From Syngnathus acus (lineage: Eukaryota > Chordata > Actinopteri > Syngnathiformes > Syngnathidae), in NCBI RefSeq assembly GCF_901709675.1, contig NC_051090.1:370842-434841 (forward strand): DNA of 64,000 bases, given 5' to 3'. This document shows positions 1 through 12,349 of this stretch, piece after piece; the stretch's first letter is position 1; each line of letters opens with the position of its first letter. The notes below the pieces were generated by a model. It was not told the DNA's origin. It did no database searches and worked only from the letters and a program-made list of their open reading frames with translations. The translations under genes and the position numbers were made by a program.

Positions 1-49
1 AGACATGGTTGGTTGGCACCGAACATGAGCCATTGTTGTGGCTACCTAC

Positions 50-1133
50 CTGTTGGTCCAGTGTGTTTGAGGATTCGGGTCTTTGTTGACAGGGTTGTGT
101 TGGTGCGCGTGAGAGTGAGGGTGAGGGTGGGAGTGAGTGTTAGCGGGTGGGTTGGACGAGCCAGAGGAGCCGACCGAGGGAGAGTAATCGGAGTAGGTGG
201 CCGAGGAGCCGCTGTGGTTCAGACAGTGGAGCTTATCCACCTCTTCGTCTGTAGACTCTACACACAAAGACATTACATTGGAAATGTACTTGCTTACAAT
301 TGAGTAAGGTGAATTTTGTTGATATGATCTTGCAAAACATACCTTGGTTTACTGATGCGTACACATTTGAAAATGAAAGTGGCACATGTGTGGCAAGAGC
401 TCACTCGTTTCTAGCTGCCTTCCCTCACTCTCGGAAATCAATCTGTGTGCCACTCTTACTCATGAATGGGCAAGCCCCAAGCGCTTCACATGAGGCGTCT
501 TTAACGTATGTACGTATGTATGTATGTATGTATGTATGTATGTATGTATGTATGTATGTATGTATGTATGTATGTATGTACGTATGTATGTATGTATGTA
601 TGTACGTATGTACGTATGTACGTATGTATGTACGTACGTATGTATGTTTTTGTGCAATAGGGCACCTTTCTTATCCTTGCCGAGCAGCACCACCTTGGGT
701 TTGTACATGGGCGGCTCCACTAGGGTGGGCCTCATGTCGGAGATGCGGATGTCGTTGGGCGAGCCGCCCATTGAGTCCTGTTGGAAGTCACTCGTTAGTC
801 GAAAGGATTGAGATGGATGGAGCTGCATCTTAAAATTGGACCGCTACCAGTCTATGACAGCAACAATGTGGAGCTCTTGACTTGAATGCGTTTGTGGTCT
901 AACGTTCAATTTGCTTCAATTGTAGTATATCTGAGCAAAGGTTTGAGCTCCAAACCTCTGAGCTCTCCGTCAGCTCCTCTTTGTCCTTCCTCTTTGGGAT
1001 GTCAATGCCAGAGTTATGCATCGGTCCCTGATCCATGAGCTGAGTCTGAGAGAAGTCCTGCATCTCTCGGTCTGTTACCTAGGGCGCACAGAAGAAAGCA
1101 AACAATGCTTCAATCGACGCTTTCATGATGTGC

Positions 1134-1165
<32 letters not shown>

Positions 1166-4100
1166 ACCTCTTTGGGAGGCAGGGGCCACGGTGGTTCGTA
1201 CGCTTCTTTACTATGGTGTGTAAGTTCCATGTTGGTTCCTGCTGAGGTGGCAGTGCCTGTGCTAAGATGGTGCTGGTGCTGGTGCTGGTGCCCATGGCCC
1301 GTGTGAACATTTTTACCCACGAGGCTTTGCACTGACTTGACCATGTTCTTCAAGTCCTCGGGATAGGGTGTAGGATAACGTTTTAGGTTGATCTCCACCT
1401 GTTGGGGAAGATCAGAACAATGTTAACTCCAACTTTGGCTTCTTTCATTTTTATACTTTAACGTCATTCATATATACATATGTCTGCCGATGAAAAACAA
1501 AAGAATTGGGCTTGAAAACAAAAAACAACATCATTTGTAGTATGGAAGCATGAACACCACTGCCTGTCCGTGTCAGAAATGAGGAAAAAGCCATTGCGGT
1601 GGTGAATCAAATCAAAACCGACCCGAGAAAGTCCCCATCAAATGATTCCTGAACATAATTGTACGTACATAGACACATACAAGTACATCGAGACAGACGG
1701 AATAAGGGCAGACCTTGACCTTCCCGGAGTTGTCTTCCTCTTCTTTCTTGTCCTCAAAGTCAAAGGCCACAGTCATCCTCTGTTGTCTCTGCTCCTCCCA
1801 CAGAGTCGGATTAAAGCTGTCGCTGTCCGACTGATAATCTGGAAAGTAAAACGTCCCATTGTAAATGATGGTGAGAGGGATAAAGAAAAGAAAAAAGGAC
1901 AAAACCTTCTCAACATGCCACGATTGTTCTTTTGAAAGCAATCCCAGAGATATTTGTATCCATTTCATTCTTGCATGAAATGACCAAGTGACCAGGCTCA
2001 GACTCCACATTTGTATTTTCAGTCATACGCACACGTGTACGCACGCACGGACGGACGGACGCACACACAGTTTGTACCCTCATCGTGACGAGGTTGTTGA
2101 GGAAACATGTAGTTGGTCAAAACCTTCTGTTTGGTGTCGGGGTGGGCTTCTGTCTGTAGGGGGATCAGAGCCTTGGACTGCAATGACAGCAGACACATTC
2201 AGATCAGCTTTCAAACCACCTCATATGTATGTATGCACGTAAAGAAGAAAAAAACTCATATCACTTTCGGAGCACATTAGTGTGCCTTTCATTTCCGTGT
2301 GCATAATACTGCTATCTATTAATTAATGGCCTGAAAAGCACAGCTGACAAAGGTTCAATAGGTAAATGAACCTCATTTGCGAAGCAACCTCTTGTTTGCA
2401 TTGAAAGTATGACAGTATACGATTCAAATCCACCAACGCATTTAATCAACTATTTCAAACTTGAACGTATGTCTTATTGCCTATGCGGTCATTCAAACAT
2501 GTGTGCTGAAATAGCGTCATCAAAGTTGCAAACTGTAGGCCAGACATGATACTGGATGTTGATTGCATGTCTAGTTTTGCAAAGCATGCCTAAAGGGGTG
2601 GATGTATGCGAAAAATGAGGAGCAGGTCCGAAATATTGCCACCTGACTCCCCATCATCCGGCATTGATTTTGTGGGAGCGCTACCTGATTGTCAGAAAGC
2701 CAGAGAGCTGCCAGGTCCTTCAGCTTGGTAAAGGTGAACGGTAGATTCTTTAACCTGAAAATGACAGACGGAAGCCAGAATGAGAAAAGATCTTTTCTCT
2801 TCCTACGTACGCAACAGCCCGCAGAGCAAGTAGCCATAGCAACGCACTCTTCAGTTGCCATGGCAACTGTAGGCAGAAGGAGCAAAGACAAAATCATTGA
2901 CAAAGAGCTTCCTTTGCGGTACGCGCGCGCGTACCTATTGTCACTAAGGTTTAGGACTCGTAGTTTGGTCATCTGTCCGATCTCATCGGGGAGGAACTCC
3001 AGCTTGTTGGATCGGAGTGACATCACCGTCACGTTCTTACAGTTACCGATCTGAAAACATACACACCGCGAGTGGGCGACAAATTGCACGGACGATGCAT
3101 TCGACCGATAGGTGAGATTGGCTCCTTCGTCACCTCTCGAGGAAGTTCTATGAGGAAGTTCTCATCGGCAGCAAAGGTCCTAAGATTGTGCAAGTAGCCA
3201 ATGGTTGGAGGCAGTGACTCCAACTCGTTACAGCTAGTGTCCAGTTCCTCCAACAGACAAAGACTGTGAGGGGCAGACGTATTGAGAGAAAAATGGCAAT
3301 GAAAAACAAACAAACCATTTTTGATGCATGTACAGTAAGGAAAGGGACCTGGTCATTTGCCATCATGAACTGCAGAATCATAAAAAGTCAAAGGACAGCA
3401 CATTTACCAATCAATACATTGGCTTATTAACAATCACTAGATATGGATTTCGATCCTCCGTTCTCCATTTGAAATGTGTGTGTGTGTGGATGAGAAGCAG
3501 AGCCTGTTCACAGTAATACTATATGGCTCTAAACTTGTCCGGTCTTTGACCAGCACTGGCCCGGCGAACAGCAGACTAATGCTAATGAGCCAACAATTTT
3601 ACATTGGTGTACTGTTATTGTTAACATTGCAAGAAGGATTGCCACCAGCCTGGACCATCTGGACCACCATACGGTTGGTGGAGAGGAGGGGAGGGGAGGG
3701 GAGGGGCATTTCTTATCCTTTATTTCGATAGCAGCCCAGAAATCCTTAAAGCAATGCCAGGTGTCAGAGTGAAGCAAAGTTGCAGGATGCTTCTATAGGT
3801 GCTACAATATGGAGCTCGCTCATTAAGTCCACTTGGCTAATGTGGCGGAGAGAGGATCAACATCATGAGTATGTTCTTTGTGAAAGAACAAACACCACAA
3901 GACGAGATTTACATACGTAGTATTAAGGGGGAAAAAAACGGATCTACATCATGGCTGTAATTGGTCTTTGTGACTTGCATGCACATGGATGGAGGAGCTT
4001 TCTTACCTCCCAATGGTTCCGGGCAGTGAGGTCAGCTGGTTGTCATCCACTTTCAGTGTTGTCAGCTTCTTTAACATTCCTGAAAAGCAAAGCAACCTTG

Positions 4101-7100
4101 TTGACACCTTCACATCACAACATTGAATGAGTTTGTATCAAACTGGAATCTGGCTTTATTTGAAGGGGCAAAAAAAAGCTGCATGTGTGAGGACCTACCT
4201 AAAGAGTCAGGGAGGTGCTGAAGCATGTTGGAGGAGAGCAAAAGATCCTCTAAGGCCTCACAACCTGAAACATCCGTGTCCAAATTCTCAATACGATTCT
4301 TAGCTAAGTCTAAGTAGCGCAGCTGGCGAAGTTTTCCTAGTGACTGCAGAGTCAGAGAGATAAGGAAGGCAAACGATAGATAGATAAAGCAAATCCACAA
4401 AACTGCAAAAGAACATTGTGTATATCCATCCATACGACTTAGCGACCTTACCCCTGGTATGGACTGTAGAGAGTTGTTGTCCATCCACAGCTCCTTTAGA
4501 TTGTGAATCTGCTCCAACACCTCGGGCTAATATGCAGAAGACCAGCAGTCAACCAAAACATTTACGATGAGAGAGAGACTCTGGCAATTTAATACACTCA
4601 CTGGACACGTCAGAGGGTACGCATCTCAATTTGCAGAGATGAAAATCACTAGTTATCACTTGTTATGGCCGAGCAGAACTGGTTACATCATCAAGAGAGC
4701 TGTGGCCATTGAGTGTGGTGAACATAAATTAGTAGGCGGGAGTCTTGGGACGCCAAGCGTGTGGTCAACTTCCCTCCTGTCTGACCCTGCTGTCACATTG
4801 TGTCATCTTCCTTCCTTCCTCCCTTCCATTCTTCTCTTCTCTTCCTTCCTCAGTGTGCCATTTCATGGTTCGGCTGAAGCCATGCCTCACTTCTTAATGA
4901 GACATAGTAGTCTACGGAAGGAAGATTCATCACAATGCTGCCATGGCAATTGAAATGGGAACGGAGGCTGCCCGCCCCTGAAATGGGACTTGACAACTGT
5001 GTGCTGGGACTGCCATCTCTCTCCTCTCTCTCCCTCCTCTCTCCTCTCTCTCTTCCTCTCTCTCTCTCTCCTCTCCTCCCTCTCCCTCTCCCCTCTCTCT
5101 CCTCCCTCCTCCCCCTCCCTCACCTCTCCCTCCCCCCTCCGCCTCTCCCCTCTCCTCCCATCCTCTCCCTCCTCTCCTCTCTCATCTCTCTCCCCGCCCC
5201 CTCTCTCTCTCTCTCTCCCTCCTCTCCTTCTCTTCCCCTCTCCTCTCTCTCTCCCTCCTCTCCTCTCTCTCTCTCCTCTCTCTCTCTCTCTCCTCTCCCT
5301 CTCTCTCTCCCTCTCTCTCTCCCTCTCTCCCTCTCTCTCTCTCTCTCTCACTCAATGGCCAAATTGAATGCCTTGGGTAAACATTCATATTTTAGATGAA
5401 CACAACCCGCCAAATGTACAGCAACCTTCTCACCACTTCAGAGAATTCATTGCTACCAGATCCAACCTCTCCACTGTGTCAGTCGATGAATGACCTGCAA
5501 GGACAGGAGAGTAAATGTCGTGCTTCCCAATCAAGCACTTCACTCGTTCAAATGTACTTTTCAGATGTTATTTATCAAATCAAACCGGTTTCACTGCTAT
5601 TCAGAGAACTTGCCAAGTGTGCAAATAGCTTTATTCCACAGCAAACTCAGTAAATTGGAGGAGACCAAATCAAAGCACAGACACAAAGCCCAACTGAATC
5701 TTACTTTGGCAGGTTTTCAGGGGTCTCTCTTAGCTCCAGATCCGAAGTTTGGAGATCTATCAAGAACAAACGTGAAAAAACATTTTTTTTCGTCAGGCTC
5801 TTTGGCAGCTAGAAGAAACAGCCCACATTTATGTAGTGTCCCAAAATATAAGCCAATGTTCTTAATTGAACATGCACCATTAGTTACTACTATTTGCCTG
5901 GGACAATAGAGTATACGTAATATTAGAACTTCAAAAGATGACCGCTTTTCAAATTCAAACACCATCCAAATGATACACGCGCCATAGATCTCATTGTGCA
6001 TTTTCGATCAATCAACTCATTTGTATAGCGTCCATCCATCTGGCCATGCCTATGTTGCTCCATCCATCCATCCATCCATCCATCCATCCATCCATCCATC
6101 CATCCATCCATCCATCCATCCATCCATCCATCCACCATCCATCCATCCATCCATCCATCCATCATCCATCCATCCATCCATCCATCATCCATCCATCCAT
6201 CTACAGATGATCTTGTTCTGGGTAACTCACCAGTCCATCAACCAGCACATACAGATTGTGTTTTTCTATTGTGCGCGAGGCAGAAAGGCAGAAGAGTCAG
6301 GGTGAAGCTACACAAACACGGCTACCGGCACAAAAAGCTCCGAGCCCACATTTCAAACATTGACTGGGAGGTCGCACAGGAGGTCGGTCGCACATGCGCC
6401 AAGATATAATCATCATCATCATCATCATCATCAAACAGTAGTCTTTATGTGACAGCCATGCTGAAAACCTGGCAAGATCATATCCATTCGAGCAAAGAGG
6501 GCCAATTCCACATCAGTGTCACAAATGCGCATGGGCCAATTCATAAATTAGCAAGCATGTCAACTTCCACAAGGTGTCCATTTAAAGCCGATGCGATATT
6601 TCCAAGAATACGTCGAGAAAAAAAAAGCCTCTGTAACAGTAAATACCTTCCAAAAGGCCGTGACTAAAGACACGCCACGCTGATGCGGATACCATGCATG
6701 GAATTACCTGCCAAAGTTAGCTGGCAAGTACTCCAGGAAGGCATCGTTTAAGAAGAGCTGAGTCAGATTCAGGAGCTGCGTAAAACCATCTGGGAGCCTG
6801 CAAGACAAGACAAAGAGCACTGGAGAAGCAGGAAGGGGAAAAATATTTCAATTCATTCTGTAAACTGAAAGACGAGATACAATGCAAAGACACAAGGCTG
6901 TACCTTGTACGTTACGCTTTTGACTCCAATGTAAACATTGCAATTTGTTCCAAATGTGATGATGTCTTACTTGGTGATGGGATTGACACTGGCCTCAACC
7001 ACTGACAGGCCTTTACAACATTTGATATGATCTGGAAACTCCTGGATACCTGGTCGAAAGGAAAAGCAGACAGCAAGAGAAAGAAATGTGTGCTTGGGCA

Positions 7101-8066
7101 TCTTTTGTTGGGTAACAGGAAGACAAGGAACCTTTGGCAAAGGTGATTGTTTGAAAGTTGTCAAATGACTGAGGTTATGACGTTTTTTAGTGACTGTGGA
7201 TCTAGGAGGAAAATGGAAATGCTGACGTTATTTCCGTAGCCCTTCCCTTCCAATTCTTCATCATGAGATGGTTCTCGCCGGAGAAATGATCAAGATCTTA
7301 AAAGCTGAAGGAAGGAACCAAATAATGGGAATGTGACAATAACGTCGGGCGGGATTGATTACATGTGTGTGGTAGACATGAGCTCTTCGAAGGATTGCTG
7401 CGATATTTGATTGACACTAACTAGCATCGCATGTTTGTCAGTAAGCTGTAGAGCAGGGGTCTCAAAGTCCAGTCCTCGGGGGGGGGGCCGCATTCCTACA
7501 TGTTTTCCAAGTTTCCCCCGTTCAACACACCTGATTCAAATGATCAGTTCATCCTCACGTTCTGCAGGAGCCCCCCCCCCCGAGGACTGGACTTTGAGAC
7601 CCCTGCTGTAGAGGAAGATTCCAGTGCTTTTGAAGTATTGTCTTTACCATTTTTACTGATGTCAAGCTCTTTCAGGTTAACCAGGCTGGCAATTGTAGTT
7701 GGAAGGTTGGAGAGGTCGTTATCAGGCATGCTCAGCTTCTTTAAGGCCTGGCAGCTGAACAGTTGCTAGAGAAACAAAAAGAAGAACAAGGCATATTAGA
7801 ATGACTTGGACCCTAACAGGAAAGAAGATTGATCCGGAGATGCGGATTGGAATATCAGAAATCGGACACATTTCTACCTTGGGGAGTTCCTCAATCTGGT
7901 TGGCATCCAGGTAGAGTTCCTCCAGAGTTCTCTCAAAGCTAAAGATTTCCTTGGGGACCTGCTGCAGGCTGCAGTGGGAGTAGTCCAACACCGAGATGAC
8001 TTCCTCTTCCCCGCGAAAACAACGGCATGGCACCAGCCGGCCAATCAGCTTCCTTTTTGTTGTCAT
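50..8066 (-). CDS. lrrc7: Densin-180 / leucine-rich repeat-containing protein 7, N-terminal part (runs off the left edge)
   Basis: LAP-family scaffold protein of the postsynaptic density. Family members bind CaMKII, alpha-actinin and MAGUK partners. Coding exons in gene order: 8066-7878, 7765-7648, 7049-6971, 6797-6708, 5756-5705, 5494-5434, 4526-4452, 4343-4199, 4079-4007, 3263-3134, 3050-2935, 2754-2685, 2177-2078, 1838-1714, 1398-1168, 1078-956, 777-666, 257-50. Exon 1 starts [14 protein letters not shown], the densin start, and not the ERBIN variant. Exons 2-12 encode the leucine-rich repeats ([37 protein letters not shown]). Exons 13-14 give the LAP-specific region ([24 protein letters not shown]). 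Exons 15-18 start the long linker ([36 protein letters not shown]). The remaining linker and PDZ domain lie outside. All phases fit except exons 5 and 6, which lack 5 and 3 bases. Repaired, the window encodes about 701 of roughly 1,500 residues. Identity is nearly certain; the exact borders of exon 16 are less so. Confidence 0.95.
505..647. repeat. (GTAT/GTAC)n tetranucleotide array
   Basis: About 140 bp of GTAT units interspersed with GTAC, in the intron between lrrc7 exons 17 and 18. The open frames across it (YVCM repeats) are a by-product of the period. Confidence 0.95.
1134..1163. repeat. (TG)n microsatellite at an lrrc7 donor site
   Basis: Fifteen TG units end four bases from the minus-strand donor of lrrc7 exon 15 (GTCAAAC followed by (AC)n). 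The 5' splice region of this intron is thus largely repeat sequence. Confidence 0.9.
5015..5350. repeat. CT-rich polypyrimidine tract
   Basis: About 335 bp made almost only of C and T on the plus strand (CTCT and CCCT blocks), inside an lrrc7 intron. It lies just left of the two damaged exons and may have made the region hard to assemble. Confidence 0.95.
5434..5756 (-). other. lrrc7: Two lrrc7 exons (5 and 6) with frame-breaking base deletions
   Basis: The stretches 5756-5705 and 5494-5434 sit where densin needs its fifth and sixth leucine-rich-repeat exons and still have splice sites (TAG|, |GTAAG, CAG|, |GTGAG). Read against the expected protein (KLRILELRENHLK and LERLDLGSNEF), the first is 52 nt instead of 57 and the second 61 instead of 64. 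The eight missing bases are single-base losses, mostly at doubled letters, and there are few substitutions. A frame-shifted translation hits a stop at once. Every other lrrc7 exon in the window is in phase, so this looks local. A sequence error is more likely than real gene death. Confidence 0.8.
6058..6201. repeat. (CATC)n microsatellite
   Basis: Roughly 35 CATC units with three single-base phase breaks, in the lrrc7 intron between exons 4 and 5. A short (ATC)n tract follows at about 6408-6433. Confidence 0.95.
7454..7605. mobile_element. hAT-like MITE, copy 1
   Basis: A 152-bp palindromic element begins CAGGGGTCTCAAAGTCCAG and ends with the inverted form (ACTTTGAGACCCCTG). It is flanked by the perfect 8-bp duplication CTGTAGAG at 7446-7453 and 7606-7613. 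An 8-bp duplication and CAGGGG termini fit non-autonomous hAT elements common in fish. It carries a G run near the left end and a C run near the right end. It sits in lrrc7 intron 2, about 34 bp beyond the exon 2 donor. It has no coding capacity. Confidence 0.9.
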
Positions 8067-8080
8067 TTCCAGACACTGGA
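8067..8080 (-). other. lrrc7: 5' UTR part of lrrc7 first coding exon
   Basis: On the minus strand a good acceptor (CTCTGTAG) ends at 8081, 14 nt upstream of the ATG at 8066. The coding exon is therefore probably preceded by at least one non-coding exon further right. That upstream exon was not located. Confidence 0.5.
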
Positions 8081-11000
8081 CTACAGAGGCAAAAAGAAGA
8101 AGAGATCATCCCCCAAAATAGCATGTGTGTTCAACACTCAACTATAGAACGGGTCCTGCCAACAAATGGTGACAACAAGTTAGCACCCACCCATCATTGC
8201 GCTTGCAAAAGGCAACGCAGGCATGACTGATGCTTGCAGCATGCGCAAACGCATCATGTGCTGAGATGCTTCATGGAGAATGGATGCACGGCCGGGGCAG
8301 GCACACATGCTAGCCTGCCCGCGTACGCTCGCTCGCAAGCTAACATGGCTCCTCAGAATGTGCACGTCTGTAGCAGCAAGAGAGAGTGGAAAGCCTCAAT
8401 GTCCCGTCACTTCACGTGCATCAGCAGCAGCAGCAGCAGCAGCCTTAGCCTTAGCCTTGCTAGCTATCTCCATGGTAACGGCTGTCATAGTGACGGTCTC
8501 CCAGGAGCCGGGTGTATTTTTACTCATCCTCTCTGTCATAAAACAGAACATGCTGCTCTCAGTGGGTGATTGCTCCACATTTGCCCGTGCTGCACTTATA
8601 CAAACAAATCAGACACCTTTCAAATACGTCTTTTCTTGTCTCGCACATACTACATCTATTCCCTCCAATCAAAAACAACTCTTTTCAACTTGTACTCGAG
8701 CCTTGTCTTACAGGGCACATAATATGATGCAAAACATGATTTAACATGCATGACTCCATCATTTTCAAGTGACATGACAATCAAGGCAACAGGTACCTCC
8801 AGCAAGCACAATGTCTCACAATTTATCCGGCAACATCTGTCCAGAAGGAAACACCAGAGGGTCACTGACTCATATTACTGATATGTTCAAAGCAAATCAA
8901 ATGATTTTGCAAACACTCCAGATTGAAATATTTGTTGTTTGCTTAAAGGCTTGAGTCAGCCAACTGCTCACAGTAAAATTCCTTTATCTGAGCCTCTCCT
9001 GCTGCCGCTGCCGCTGCCGCTGTGTCTGACTTTCATGCTCACTCTGGTTTCCAAGCCAGTCATGTATTTTTTCCCCCCCGTTTGTTTGTTTGTTTGTTTT
9101 TTGCTCGGGTTGAGCTCAGTGGCCCAGTTCTGCCTGAGACGCCCCAGCACATGACTATTTCCTCTCTTCTATCTTGGCGGCCCGTGCCTCCCTCTAGCTC
9201 GGCTTTTTTTTGTCTCTTCTCTTCTCAGTTTGACCCCTCCTCTGTCCGTCCATAAAGCCTCTAAAAGGAGCCATTTGAAATCAAGCACAAAATGTTCCTC
9301 AGCAAACTACAAACACTTTCATATCATGACAACATTTGCATCTGAACATTTCTAGACATCATCTCATTTACCATAATGTGTGCTAACAAAACATAGATGG
9401 GTCATTTCGGCTACAGTCGTCATTGTCACTCATTTGGTCTATAATAAGAGAGATACAGTGTGACGTGATTTTTCAATCGTCTGGGAAATGTAGAGCTCAT
9501 AAGCATGCTTTGAGAAGCATTCTATATAACATTATGATACCTAGATACTAGCTATCAACAGGCACGCTTGGGATGGATTCCCGCTCAGGGACGGGACGGT
9601 GCGCTGCGTACGTGGATGCGATCGATCGTTGGTCTCGATATGTGTCCTGCGACGGCTTGCCGACCACTTTCGGGTGTAGTGTGCCTGGTGTCAGCCGGGA
9701 TACAGGGTTCCTTCCGACCCAGCGGTCGTGGAACGCTGCTTTATGTGACAGTCAACGTGTGGTTCTGCCATCTTGCCTTACCAGGTCACTTTGCCATGCT
9801 GGTGGGTGTGTCCCAGCAGCTTGTCCACTACTCTGAGCCAGATGGACCTGAGACACACACACACACACAAGCACTATTCCTGCTTGACTCTCGTGTCTTA
9901 ACATTTCATGCTGTTGACCTAGAAGTGTTGAACTCTTTATAGAGCATGCAATCAGTTGCTGAATACAGTACATCAGCTATTCAAGCCGTTGCTTTCAACT
10001 ACTATATCTTTCCACCACAGGCGCCGGCCGGAATACAATCCAGTAGCCAATCCATAAATCATGATCAGCGCATCACTAATCCAGCGATGTGACGAATGAC
10101 AACTGGAGAGCGTCACCTTTGGGGGAGAAAGGTGAGCTACCTTCGCTCCCTCTGTCACACCTGCTGCGAGCTGGAACAAACATTCTGCCATCCCACTTTA
10201 TGTCTTTCTCCGGCTGTGGCTGGAAGTCAATCTCTCTTTTTTTTTTACTCCCAGCCCATAGCGGCCGGCGCATGACTGTCGGGAGGGATCTCTCTTCATG
10301 CGTTGGCTCCATCTATCACCTGCTCGGGCTGCCCCTGATGGCGCCTCTTCTACATTCAAACTGGCTGTCTCCGTCATTTAGGCCAAACGCTGGAAGCGGG
10401 ACCAGGTTGAGCCATTTCAAGACAATGCTTGGGCACGCACAGCATGTTTTCTTGGAAGTGTATTTGCATAAACAGCTTTTGATAAGTTTCATCCCTAAAG
10501 CGTTCTTTAACAGGCCGTGGAAAATGAAGCGAGTGGTTACCATGTTGTTACAACAGGGACTACTTTGCGCAAAAAACACTCATTAAAAAGGCAAACAAGG
10601 ACCGTAGATATGAGAGCGGTCTCTCCTTCGGCTCATTGACTGCCAATGGACACGGCCACGAAACTTGCTTGATTGAAGGGATGGGGAAGAGAGAGCGGGC
10701 AGGGCAGGGCAGGGCAGGGCAGGGCAGGGCAGGGAACCAACTCAGGCCAGGAACAGGGACACACGAGACCGGTGAATCAATTGTGGGAGAACAGCTGAAA
10801 GGTGCCGGCCACTATTATTGTCAACAGCCTCTTTTCCACTTTTTTTACTAGCAGCCTTAAGTGTGTGCACATCATGAATGCTTGTGACAATCCACTGACT
10901 CTACTGTAAGCAGGAACAAATACCTAAATGTTGAGTCACAAAGCACCATTATTATTGTAAACATTCATTGCTCGAGGTGTTTGGGCTGCTTTTGGACCGC

Positions 11001-12009
11001 TGAAGGCGTTGCTGTGGCAATCCCAAATTCATATTCTCTTTGACGATTGCACCGTACATACCATACGTACGGGTATGTGAGCGTCAAGAGATAAGGGGGC
11101 ATCATATGGGCACGTCGAGCAGAGCTTTGCCCTATTTGTACGCTAAGCTAAAGCCAGCCAGTCAACGAGACCAAAATGGAAGCGTGGGAGAAAGAGCAAG
11201 TCAATGATACAGGAGACGTGGAAACACGCAGATTACAGATCGTCTCAATAATTGAGGAAACACACGAAGCAGCGAGCGAGCGCACTTTGATGCAGTCATC
11301 TGCTTCCACATTTGAGCTCCTCTCCCTTCGTAAACATTCTGTGGATGAGGAAGAAAAGGATAGTACGTTACGTTTGATCTGGAGAGCTAGGATTGTTTTG
11401 GATTGGGAAAGGTGGCTCAAGTGGCTGCTGCTTTATTCTCTCTTTCAGCCCATTCACATAGCATGGAGATGACTTGATATTGTCATCTGCCATCATTTTG
11501 GATGCTCTCAATGTGAGTGTCCTGCTTTGAAAAGGCACTTCATACATGCTGGCTGGCTGGCTGGCTGGCTGGATGGATGGCAGCAGGGCTGTCCATCCGT
11601 GCTTAACTTGCTGACACGTCTGGCAAAGGTTATCTTTTATTCTTCTCGTAGCTGTCACAGTACATGAATAAAAACGACAGTATTTGTAGAGGAAAGGAAA
11701 TGGCCACAAAAAGACAGCCCAAAGGACTTCTTGATGTATTTTGCCTATGGTCATTGTCGCTGGCATTGAGAAGTGAGCCGTTTCACAGTTTGCGTGCCTT
11801 CGGTACGGGAAAAGATTTTCTGCGCCTCCTCCCAAACCAGACAAGGTCTTACGTGATGATGCTGGTAGATTTATTTGTGTCCATGTCCAAACCAAAAGCA
11901 ATTCAACACCTTCATCAAATATTTGATTCATTACACGAGGCAGGCAGTCGTATGTTGCTTATATGTCGCTTCCACTATAATCCACTCGATCAGCTTTTTC
12001 ACCACTTTG

Positions 12010-12012
12010 ACA

Positions 12013-12104
<92 letters not shown>
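12010..12104. repeat. (CA)n microsatellite
   Basis: About 45 nearly uninterrupted CA units in intergenic DNA upstream of lrrc7. Confidence 0.97.
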
Positions 12105-12105
<1 letters not shown>

Positions 12106-12246
12106 CATCTTCCTTCTTCATAACATCACAATCCAGCAGATGCACTGATATACGTCTCCCCCCTTCATTCTATGGGTCTCCTTCCTCCTTTAGCCCATCA
12201 CCATGACGATGGGAGCCGGTTTCATGGATGCAGTCACTAGGCAACC

Positions 12247-12282
12247 AGCAGCGGCGGCGGCAGCAGCAGCAGCAGCAGCAGC

Positions 12283-12345
<63 letters not shown>
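12247..12345. repeat. (CAG)n trinucleotide repeat, about 33 units
   Basis: CAG units with a few CGG interruptions at the left and one inside, then more than 20 pure units. It lies in intergenic DNA and is not in a recognised coding frame. The Q and L runs in its translations are incidental. Confidence 0.95.

Positions 12346-12349
<4 letters not shown>

Noticed and set aside
3082-3105. AATTGCACGG similar to miR-363
   Set aside because: Only ten bases match and no hairpin partner is present; it is in an lrrc7 intron.
4887-5399. 154-residue Arg/Glu-rich and Ser/Leu-rich frames
   Set aside because: Products of the CT-rich tract in an lrrc7 intron.
5434-5756. Calling lrrc7 a pseudogene
   Set aside because: All other exons and splice sites are intact and in phase, so a local sequence error is the simpler explanation.
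9568-9942. Two overlapping open frames of 87 and 124 residues
   Set aside because: No recognisable family, no splice or signal features, and the composition is that of neighbouring non-coding DNA.
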